A stretch of 22,352 nt of DNA from an uncultured Lachnospiraceae bacterium (GTDB taxonomy: Bacteria; Bacillota; Clostridia; Lachnospirales; Lachnospiraceae): assembly GCA_910586275.1 (NCBI GenBank), contig CAJUIM010000056.1, positions 1 to 22,352 on the forward strand, read 5' to 3'. This document shows positions 15,931 to 22,352 of the stretch, piece after piece; position 1 is the stretch's first letter, and each line of letters opens with the position of its first letter. The notes beneath the pieces were generated by a model. That model was given only the letters and a program-made list of their open reading frames with translations. It did not search any database and was not told the DNA's origin. A program made the translations under genes and the position numbers.

Positions 15931-16141
15931 AGGGGTTTTCATAAATTTTTAAAATATTAATTTTTAGAATTGCCGTCTTTGCCATTATGGATTTATTTTT
16001 ATAGTATCGGATAATTTTCATAAAAACTTTAGCCATAATGGCCCGTTATCAGTCATTTCCATATAATGGCAACATTGTAACGCTTTTCCTTATACGAAAA
16101 GTCATGCCTATCAGCCATGCATATGACGGCAGCCTTCTGCA
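15931..16141. other. AT-rich spacer with three CCAT-ATGG palindromic motifs
   Basis: The whole gap from the mbl start to the uvrA stop is 326 bases with no gene. Beyond the mbl promoter it holds three related palindrome-like motifs: GCCATTATGG (15981-15990), GCCATAATGGC (16032-16042, with a perfect CCAT-A-ATGG arm match) and CCATATAATGGC (16059-16070). A weak CTTTTC/GAAAAG hairpin follows near 16085-16105. No terminator with a U run is evident after uvrA. Confidence 0.45.
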
Positions 16142-19000
16142 TCAGGTACGTTCCAGCATCTTTTTCACATACATCCCTGTATAAGATTCCTCATTCTGCG
16201 CCACTTCCTCCGGTGTCCCTTTGGCAATTACAGTTCCTCCATTGTCCCCGCCCTCCGGGCCGATGTCAATGATATAGTCCGCCGTCTTAATCACATCCAG
16301 ATTGTGCTCAATGACTACCACCGTATTGCCGCCGTCCGCCAGCTTATGGAGTATCTCCGTCAGTTTATGCACATCGGCAAAATGCAGTCCGGTAGTCGGC
16401 TCATCCAAAATATATATAGTCTTACCGGTACTTCTCTTACTCAGTTCCGTCGCCAGCTTTATCCTCTGAGCCTCGCCGCCGGATAACGTAGTAGATGGCT
16501 GCCCCAATTTAATATACGACAGTCCCACATCATTCAGTGTTTCTATCTTCCGCCGGATGGAGGGCACATTTTCAAAAAACCCTACGGCCTCTTCCACTGT
16601 CATGTCCAGCACATCGAAAATATTCTTCCCTTTATACTTGACATCCAGCGTTTCCCTGTTATATCTTTTCCCCCCACAGACCTCACAGGGTACATATACA
16701 TCCGGAAGGAAATGCATTTCGATTTTAATGATACCGTCCCCGCAGCAGGCTTCACATCTTCCGCCTTTTACGTTAAAGCTGAACCTCCCTTTTTTATACC
16801 CCTTTGCCTTGGCATCGGAAGTGGAAGCGAACAGATCCCTGATCTGGTCAAAAACCCCGGTATAAGTAGCCGGATTGGAACGGGGTGTCCTTCCGATAGG
16901 AGACTGGTCGATATCAATCACCTTATCAAGCTGTTCCAATCCCTTTATTCCGGCATGTTTTCCCGGAAGCGTCCGCGCCCTGTTCAGATCCCGCGCCAAA
17001 TGCTTATACAATATTTCATTGACCAGCGAACTTTTTCCGGAACCGGATACACCGGTAACACAAGTCAGTACGCCCAAGGGAAAATCTACGTTAATATTTT
17101 TCAGGTTGTTTTCCGCCGCTTTCAGCACTGTCAGCTTGCCGGTGGGTTTCCTTCTCTTCTCCGGTATCGGTATTCTTTTCCTGCCGCTTAAATACTGTCC
17201 CGTGACGGATTCTTCCACCTGCATGATTTCTTCCGCGGTTCCTTGAGCGACTACCCGCCCGCCGTGGGAACCGGCGCCTGGACCGATATCAACAATATGA
17301 TCTGCTGCCAGCATAGTGTCTTCGTCATGCTCCACCACCAACAGGGTATTCCCCATATCTTTCAGATTCTGCAGTGTACGAAGCAGTTTATCGTTATCTC
17401 TCTGATGCAGGCCGATACTTGGTTCATCCAGAATATAACATACACCTACCAAACCGGAGCCAATCTGAGTCGCCAGACGGATTCTCTGTGCCTCCCCGCC
17501 GGAAAGCGTTCCCGTAGCCCTTGCCAGGGACAGATAATCCAGCCCTACATCAATCAGGAATCCCACCCGCGCCTTTATCTCTTTCAAGATCTGCTTACCG
17601 ATCATCTGCTGCTGTTTGGTCAGTTCCATCCCCTGAAGAAATTCATGCAGATTCCTAATGGACATGGATGTAGTCTCATAAATATTTTTCCCGCAGACCG
17701 TCACCGCAAGAGAGTCCTTTTTCAGCCTCATCCCGCCGCAGACTTTGCAGGGTGTGATGCGCATGAAAGATTCATACTCCTGCTTCATTGTATCGGAGCC
17801 CGTCTCCCTGTAACGCCGTTCCACGTTGAGCACTAATCCCTCAAAAGCTACCGCATAGACCCCTTCCCCACGCTGTCCCTTATAATGAACACTGACTTCC
17901 CTGCCTTTTGTGCCATGTATCAGTACCTCCTTCACTGTTTCCGGATAATCCTCAAAAGGTGTATCCAAGTCAAAGCCGTATTCTTTTCCCAATGCCTGCA
18001 ATATGGCATTTGTAAAGCTGGACTTATCGTTGCAGGACTGCCAACCGGTCACTGCAATTGCCCCTTGACTAATGCTGAGACTTTTATCCGGTATCATCAG
18101 ATCCACATCAAATTCCATCTTATATCCAAGCCCGAAGCATTCCGGGCAGGCACCGAAAGGATTATTGAACGAGAAACTTCTCGGTTCAATTTCACTGACG
18201 CTGATGCCGCAGTCCGGGCAGGAGAAGCTTTGACTGAAATTCATTGGTTCCCCGCCGATTATATCCACCACCAGCAGTCCCTCCGCCAAGGCCAGCACAT
18301 TCTCGATGGAATCCGTCAGTCTCCTTTCAATTCCGGCTTTCACCACAAGGCGATCCACAATGATTTCAATATTGTGTTTAATATTCTTTTCCAGTTTAAT
18401 CTCCTCTGACAGTTCATACATGTTGCCGTCTATCCGCACACGCACATAGCCGCTCCTTTTCGCACGTTCCAGTACTTTTGCATGTTCGCCTTTCCTGCCC
18501 CTTACCACTGGCGCCAAAAGCTGGATCTTCGTCCCTTCCGGCATGTCCATAATCTGATCCGTCATCTGATCCACTGTCTGTTTGCGTATTTCCCTTCCGC
18601 AAGACGGGCAATGAGGAATACCTATCCTTGCATACAGCAGACGGAAATAATCATAAATTTCCGTCACCGTTCCCACCGTGGAACGGGGATTTCTGTTGGT
18701 GGATTTCTGGTCAATGGAAATCGCCGGGGAAAGCCCTTCTATCTTCTCTACATTCGGCTTCTCCATCTGGCCGAGAAACTGCCTCGCATAAGAAGACAGC
18801 GATTCCATATACCGCCTCTGGCCTTCTGCATATATCGTATCAAAAGCCAAGGAAGATTTCCCGGAACCCGACAGGCCTGTCAGTACCACGAACTCATTCC
18901 TCGGTATGTCCAAATCAATCCCCTGTAAATTATGCTCACTGGCTCCCCGAATCTTAATATATTCCCTTCTCGGAAGCATTTTCCTATTCTGGCTTTCCAT
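16142..19000 (-). CDS. uvrA: Excinuclease ABC subunit A
   Basis: The 952-residue damage-sensing ATPase of nucleotide excision repair, acting as a UvrA2-UvrB complex. It has two ABC ATPase modules: Walker A GLSGSGKSS (42-50) and GVSGSGKSS in the second half, and two LSGGEAQRI signatures. Zinc modules are visible: CPSCG near 120, CPDC...CPEC in the UvrB-binding/insertion area, CKVCGG, and CEAC...CEVCGG (from about 749). The conserved CEACQGDG-type motif reads CEACCGDG here, with an extra Cys at the usual Gln position. I chose the ATG at 19000 because AGGAGG lies 4-5 bases upstream; an in-frame upstream start lacks one and lies in the repeat. It follows uvrB on the same strand and is probably SOS-controlled with it. 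Confidence 0.97.
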   Translation of the reverse strand: MESQNRKMLPRREYIKIRGASEHNLQGIDLDIPRNEFVVLTGLSGSGKSSLAFDTIYAEGQRRYMESLSSYARQFLGQMEKPNVEKIEGLSPAISIDQKSTNRNPRSTVGTVTEIYDYFRLLYARIGIPHCPSCGREIRKQTVDQMTDQIMDMPEGTKIQLLAPVVRGRKGEHAKVLERAKRSGYVRVRIDGNMYELSEEIKLEKNIKHNIEIIVDRLVVKAGIERRLTDSIENVLALAEGLLVVDIIGGEPMNFSQSFSCPDCGISVSEIEPRSFSFNNPFGACPECFGLGYKMEFDVDLMIPDKSLSISQGAIAVTGWQSCNDKSSFTNAILQALGKEYGFDLDTPFEDYPETVKEVLIHGTKGREVSVHYKGQRGEGVYAVAFEGLVLNVERRYRETGSDTMKQEYESFMRITPCKVCGGMRLKKDSLAVTVCGKNIYETTSMSIRNLHEFLQGMELTKQQQMIGKQILKEIKARVGFLIDVGLDYLSLARATGTLSGGEAQRIRLATQIGSGLVGVCYILDEPSIGLHQRDNDKLLRTLQNLKDMGNTLLVVEHDEDTMLAADHIVDIGPGAGSHGGRVVAQGTAEEIMQVEESVTGQYLSGRKRIPIPEKRRKPTGKLTVLKAAENNLKNINVDFPLGVLTCVTGVSGSGKSSLVNEILYKHLARDLNRARTLPGKHAGIKGLEQLDKVIDIDQSPIGRTPRSNPATYTGVFDQIRDLFASTSDAKAKGYKKGRFSFNVKGGRCEACCGDGIIKIEMHFLPDVYVPCEVCGGKRYNRETLDVKYKGKNIFDVLDMTVEEAVGFFENVPSIRRKIETLNDVGLSYIKLGQPSTTLSGGEAQRIKLATELSKRSTGKTIYILDEPTTGLHFADVHKLTEILHKLADGGNTVVVIEHNLDVIKTADYIIDIGPEGGDNGGTVIAKGTPEEVAQNEESYTGMYVKKMLERT

Positions 19001-19013
19001 TTTTCCTCCTATT

Positions 19014-19257
19014 CCAGTTCCGCTCTGCCCCATTCAGCCGCATAATCAGCAGAGAAAACTCTGTCCCATTCTCTGACCGACTTTTCTCTGCGCGGCTTCT
19101 TGAGGTTCCGCTGATTTCCTGTTCCGCTCCGCTGGCTCCCAGTTCCGCTCCGCCCCATTCAGCCGCACTCTCAGCAGCGAAAACTCTGTCCCATTCTCTG
19201 ACCGACTTTTCTCTGCGCGGCTTCTTGGGGTTCCGCTGATTTCCTGTTCCGCTCCGC
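19014..19257. repeat. Two tandem copies of a 125-bp unit between uvrB and uvrA
   Basis: Positions 19014-19132 and 19139-19257 are nearly identical direct copies with a 125-base offset; I count only a handful of differences. Each copy contains an inverted repeat. In the left copy GCAGAGAAAA (19049-19058) pairs perfectly with TTTTCTCTGC (19082-19091); in the right copy (19174-19183 with 19207-19216) there is one mismatch. The unit fills nearly all of the 267-base uvrB-uvrA gap. The period is not a multiple of three, so the two copies are read in different frames, which argues against a coding role. Confidence 0.9.
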
Positions 19258-19267
19258 CCTGCCGTTA

Positions 19268-21268
19268 TCATTCTTCCATCTCTGCTAGCTGTTTCTTCAA
19301 TTCCACCATTTTGTCCCGCAGTTCCGCAGCCGCTTCGAAATTCAGGTCTGCTGCTGCCTGCTTCATCTTCTTCTGGACATCGCCTATCAGTTTCTCCAGT
19401 TCTTCCCGGCTCATGGATTCAGGATCTTTCTCGAACCGCATCTCTTCTTTTGCAACTGCCTTGGATATGCTGATCAGGTCACGAACCGCTTTCTTTATCG
19501 TCTGAGGAGTAATGCCATGTTCTTCATTATACTTGTTCTGTATCCCACGCCGCCGGTTGGTTTCCGTAATGGCAGCTTTCATGGAATCGGTCATATTGTC
19601 CGCATACATGATTACATGCCCTTCCGCATTTCTGGCCGCCCGTCCTATTGTCTGGATCAGAGACGTTTCAGAACGCAAAAACCCTTCCTTATCCGCATCC
19701 AATATAGCCACAAGCGAGATTTCCGGTATGTCCAAACCCTCCCGCAGCAAATTGATGCCCACAAGAACATCGAATACGTCCAAACGCATGTCGCGTATGA
19801 TTTCTGCCCGCTCCAAAGTATCAATGTCCGAATGGAGATATTTTACCCGAATCCCCACTTCCTTCATATAGTCAGTCAGATCTTCTGCCATCCGCTTCGT
19901 CAGTGTCGTCACCAATACCTTATTGTGCTTCTCCACCTCTTTGTTGATTTCTGCCATCAAATCATCAATCTGCCCTTCCACCGGACGCACATCCACTTCC
20001 GGATCCAACAGACCCGTAGGCCTGATAATCTGTTCCGTCCTCATAAGCTCATGCTCACTCTCATAATCGGAAGGAGTCGCCGAAACGAACAGCATCTGAT
20101 CAATATGCTCCTCAAACTCCGTAAAGTTCATCGGGCGGTTATCCAATGCCGAAGGCAGCCGGAACCCATAGTCCACCAATGTAGTTTTTCTGGAACGATC
20201 CCCCGCATACATCCCCCGTATCTGAGGTATCGTCATATGGGATTCATCTATGATAATAAGATAATCGTCCTTAAAATAATCCATCAGCGTCAGCGGTGTC
20301 GCCCCCTCCGGCAATCCATTCAGATGCCTTGAGTAATTCTCAATGCCGGAACAAAACCCCGTTTCCCGCAGCATCTCAATATCAAAGTTGGTCCGCTCCG
20401 CTATTCTCTGCGCTTCCAAAAGCTTGTCCTCTCCTTTGAAGTAACGCACCCTCTCTTCCATTTCTTCCTCTATCTTTCTGCATGCCGCTTTAATCTTTTC
20501 CTGAGATACCACATAATGGGATGCAGGAAAAATGGAAATATGGCCTAAAGAGGCATGCACCTGACCTGTCAGCGGCTCTGCCTCCACAATTCTGTCTATT
20601 TCATCTCCGAAAAACTCCACGCGAATCAGGTAGTCCCCTCCCTGCGCTGGATAAATTTCCAATACATCGCCCCGTACCCGGAAGCATCCCCTGCTCAGTT
20701 CCATATCATTCCTGTCATACTGAATATCAATCAGTTCCCGGATGACTTCATCCCTGTCCTTCATCATTCCCGGCCGCAGTGAGACAATCATTTCCTGATA
20801 ATCATCCGGACTGCCCAGTCCGTAAATGCAGGAAACACTGGCCACCACCACCACATCTCTTCGCTCCGTCAGAGAGGCTGTAGCGGACAGGCGCAGCTTA
20901 TCAATCTCTTCATTAATAGAAGAATCTTTGGCTATATAAGTGTCCGAAGAAGGCACATATGCTTCCGGTTGGTAATAATCATAGTAGGAGACAAAATATT
21001 CCACTGCGTTACTCGGAAAATACTCTTTGAACTCACCATAGAGCTGTGCCGCTAATGTCTTATTGTGCGCTATTACCAAAGTCGGCTTGTTAAGCTGTGC
21101 GATCACGTTGGCCATGGTAAAGGTCTTGCCGGAGCCCGTAACACCCAGTAAAGTCTGGAATTGATTGCCTTCCCGGAACCCACCCACCAGGGCTTCTATG
21201 GCCTGGGGCTGGTCGCCGGTGGGCTTGTATTCGCTGTGAAGTTCGAACATTTTTTGTGCAGTTTGCAC
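19268..21268 (-). CDS. uvrB: Excinuclease ABC subunit B
   Basis: The 666-residue helicase-like subunit of nucleotide excision repair; it receives damaged DNA from UvrA and recruits UvrC. Motifs in order: Walker A GVTGSGKT (42-49), the damage-probing beta-hairpin YYDYYQPEAYVPSSDTY, IIIDESH, SATPSDYE, motif V GLDIPEISLVAILDAD, motif VI QTIGRAARN, and a C-terminal UVR domain (EAAAELRDKMVELKKQL) for UvrC binding. I chose a GTG start at 21268, exactly 7 bases after GGAGGT. The next ATG (21250) has no ribosome site and would remove MQTAQK; an upstream TTG is part of the ribosome site itself. A LexA box lies about 240 bases upstream. uvrA follows after the tandem repeat. Confidence 0.97.
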   Translation of the reverse strand: MQTAQKMFELHSEYKPTGDQPQAIEALVGGFREGNQFQTLLGVTGSGKTFTMANVIAQLNKPTLVIAHNKTLAAQLYGEFKEYFPSNAVEYFVSYYDYYQPEAYVPSSDTYIAKDSSINEEIDKLRLSATASLTERRDVVVVASVSCIYGLGSPDDYQEMIVSLRPGMMKDRDEVIRELIDIQYDRNDMELSRGCFRVRGDVLEIYPAQGGDYLIRVEFFGDEIDRIVEAEPLTGQVHASLGHISIFPASHYVVSQEKIKAACRKIEEEMEERVRYFKGEDKLLEAQRIAERTNFDIEMLRETGFCSGIENYSRHLNGLPEGATPLTLMDYFKDDYLIIIDESHMTIPQIRGMYAGDRSRKTTLVDYGFRLPSALDNRPMNFTEFEEHIDQMLFVSATPSDYESEHELMRTEQIIRPTGLLDPEVDVRPVEGQIDDLMAEINKEVEKHNKVLVTTLTKRMAEDLTDYMKEVGIRVKYLHSDIDTLERAEIIRDMRLDVFDVLVGINLLREGLDIPEISLVAILDADKEGFLRSETSLIQTIGRAARNAEGHVIMYADNMTDSMKAAITETNRRRGIQNKYNEEHGITPQTIKKAVRDLISISKAVAKEEMRFEKDPESMSREELEKLIGDVQKKMKQAAADLNFEAAAELRDKMVELKKQLAEMEE

Positions 21269-21281
21269 AAATACCACCTCC
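21253..21281 (-). promoter_or_regulatory. uvrB ribosome site and GTG start inside a hairpin
   Basis: GGAGGT (21276-21281 on the minus strand) is followed 7 bases later by GTG (21266-21268). The start codon sits in the 5' arm of a perfect 7-base hairpin TTTGTGC-AAACT-GCACAAA (21253-21271). The spacing decides the start; the hairpin may weaken initiation. Confidence 0.65.
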
Positions 21282-21509
21282 AAAATTCATAGTAAAAAAA
21301 GATGCGTATATGCCACAAATTCGTCAAGGAATATTTCATTTTCGTCATGGCGTTTACTCAAATCGGAGCAAAACAGATCCACGACGAATCCCGTTCACAA
21401 TTTGCTGTTTTTGCAACTTGGCGCACCTCTGTAATTCCATACGGACGTGGCAGCACCAAAGAGCCTTTTTATCTTACCACAAATCACTAAATTTGTATAG
21501 ATAGAAAAT
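21282..21509. other. Long uvrB leader, no recognised gene
   Basis: About 228 bases separate the uvrB ribosome site from the LexA box. A 62-codon frame (21302-21490) is open on the plus strand, but it has no ribosome site before its ATG and opposes the flanking genes, so I do not call it a gene. Weak minus-strand promoter-like boxes exist: TATACA, 18 bases, TAAGAT near 21472-21501; and a lone TTGACG near 21330. None is convincing. Confidence 0.4.
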
Positions 21510-21523
21510 CGAACTTTTGTTCT
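21510..21523 (-). promoter_or_regulatory. LexA (SOS) box upstream of uvrBA
   Basis: The sequence CGAACTTTTGTTCT matches the Gram-positive LexA/DinR operator GAAC-N4-GTTC with perfect arms (GAAC 21511-21514, GTTC 21519-21522). uvrB-uvrA is an SOS target in Bacillus. The box lies 3 bases beyond the integrase stop codon (downstream in its reading direction) and about 240 bases before the uvrB start. A weak -10-like TATACA lies downstream of it on the minus strand, so LexA could block a promoter there. Confidence 0.75.
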
Positions 21524-21526
21524 TTT

Positions 21527-22352
21527 TTATCCTGTATCCTGAAGAAACTCTGTTACATCTACTACAATCTCCAACAATTCCTTTTTAAAGCTTTCTATCT
21601 CTTCCTTGTTTGGTAATACTTCCTTCATATACTCTTCTATTTCCGGTACGCCATCCGCTATGATACCTCTATTATCAGCATAAACATCCATTGTTATGAG
21701 TTCTTTTGCATGTCCCATAAGTTTTGATACCGCCTTTGGGTTGAATGCCTCTTTTAGCAGGAGTGTACAGTATGTGCTGCGCAAATCGTGCCAGCGAATA
21801 TCCGGTAAGCCGTTTTCGGCAAGAAGCTGCTTATAATACCTGCAATGAAATCCTTTGCTCCTTGCCCTGCCAAGGGTGGAACAACAGATATATCCCAAAT
21901 CCTGAAATTCTCTCTTTCTACGGTTTTTATTTCTCTCATAAACCTGCCGTTCCTTTAAGATTGCCTCAAAGACATAATCAGGAATCGGAATCTCTCTGTA
22001 ACTGGATTTTGTTTTTAATCCCACTTCCTGTTTCGTAAAAGTTTTCGGGGCAAAATCTTCCTTTACTGCATTATGTATCTTCCCCAGCTGACGTTCCACT
22101 TTTAAGGTGCGGTTGATATAATCTACGTCCGAATATTTTACACCATTGATCTCGGACCTGCGGAGCCCCATAAGCACATTCAACAACACCTGCATATGGA
22201 TCGGGGTATCTTTGCTCTTTTCCAGCAGAACCTGGATCTGCTCCATAGTCAGTGTTTTCTGCGTATCAATATTTCGGGTCCTGAAGCCTGATTTGGACTG
22301 CGGTTTTTCTGCTTTGGGAAGCCCTATTCCATCCACCGGACTGGCCGGGATC
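21527..22352 (-). CDS. Tyrosine recombinase (phage/ICE-type integrase), N-terminus outside the window
   Basis: About 274 codons of a site-specific recombinase; the frame is still open at the right edge (IPASPVDGIGLPK), so the N-terminal DNA-binding part lies beyond it. The catalytic domain looks intact: Arg in LMGLRRSEI, a Lys in TKSSYREIPIP, His and Arg in WHDLRSTYC, the second His in LMGHAKE and the nucleophile Tyr in MDVYAD. An acidic tail of about 45 residues follows the Tyr, as in many integrases of Clostridia elements. Such enzymes integrate and excise phages, ICEs or genomic islands by strand exchange through a Tyr-DNA bond. Its neighbours in this window are chromosomal (uvrB), so the right edge of the window is probably the end of an integrated element. 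No att site can be fixed from one side alone. Confidence 0.9.
   Translation of the reverse strand, partial: IPASPVDGIGLPKAEKPQSKSGFRTRNIDTQKTLTMEQIQVLLEKSKDTPIHMQVLLNVLMGLRRSEINGVKYSDVDYINRTLKVERQLGKIHNAVKEDFAPKTFTKQEVGLKTKSSYREIPIPDYVFEAILKERQVYERNKNRRKREFQDLGYICCSTLGRARSKGFHCRYYKQLLAENGLPDIRWHDLRSTYCTLLLKEAFNPKAVSKLMGHAKELITMDVYADNRGIIADGVPEIEEYMKEVLPNKEEIESFKKELLEIVVDVTEFLQDTG

Noticed and set aside
18984..19271. 95-codon minus-strand frame filling the uvrB-uvrA gap, with an ATGA overlap with the uvrB stop
   Set aside because: It spans the 125-bp tandem repeat, whose copies are read in two different frames, has a low-complexity charged composition, and overlaps the well-supported uvrA start.
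21302..21490. 62-codon plus-strand frame in the uvrB leader
   Set aside because: No ribosome site, opposite to flanking genes, no recognised family. Kept only as a finding about the leader.
1..22352. Similar TCCCGGCC blocks at the left end and, inverted, at the right end of the window
   Set aside because: Only eight matching bases in GC-rich context; probably chance or edge choice, not terminal repeats of an element.

Overview
The window looks like the chromosome of a flagellated, low-to-middling GC Firmicute of the class Clostridia, most likely Lachnospiraceae. The grounds are strong GGAGG-type ribosome sites, sigma-A-like promoters, a GAAC-N4-GTTC LexA box of Bacillus/Clostridium type, an HPr with both His15 and Ser46, and gene orders shared with Bacillus (cdaA-cdaR-glmM, mbl-flhO-flhP, comFC-yvyF, uvrB-uvrA). 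Fifteen of the sixteen recognised genes lie on the minus strand. Only the first gene, a DUF3048 lipoprotein, is on the plus strand.

Layout from left to right. 1-410: gene-free leader with an extended -10 promoter. 411-1616: DUF3048 (YerB-like) lipoprotein, ending at a bidirectional terminator shared with the convergent leuA (1696-3375). leuA is preceded by a GC-rich leader with alternative pairings and by the terminator of the HPr gene (3568-3831), which has its own promoter just after glmM. 3922-8481: a c-di-AMP/cell-envelope operon, in transcription order an unrecognised polytopic membrane protein, the diadenylate cyclase CdaA, its regulator CdaR and phosphoglucosamine mutase GlmM. 8594-12494: recD2, comFC, yvyF and a small two-helix membrane protein. 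12589-15815: mbl, two rod genes (flgF/flhO and flgG/flhP) and a short FlgJ-type rod-binding protein, starting from a clear promoter and ending at a terminator. 16142-21268: uvrB-uvrA with a 125-bp tandem repeat between them. 21510-21523: a LexA box. 21527-22352: the catalytic part of a tyrosine recombinase running off the right edge.

The genes serve envelope growth (c-di-AMP signalling, GlcN-1-P supply, Mbl), motility (rod proteins, YvyF), DNA repair and uptake (UvrAB, RecD2, ComFC), sugar-transport control (HPr) and leucine synthesis. Most are ordinary core genes. The least explained parts are the polytopic protein coupled to cdaA, the small membrane protein and the structured leader before it, the repeat between uvrB and uvrA, and the integrase next to the SOS operator of uvrBA. 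I see no rRNA, tRNA, CRISPR array or complete mobile element. All calls come from reading the sequence, without database searches.
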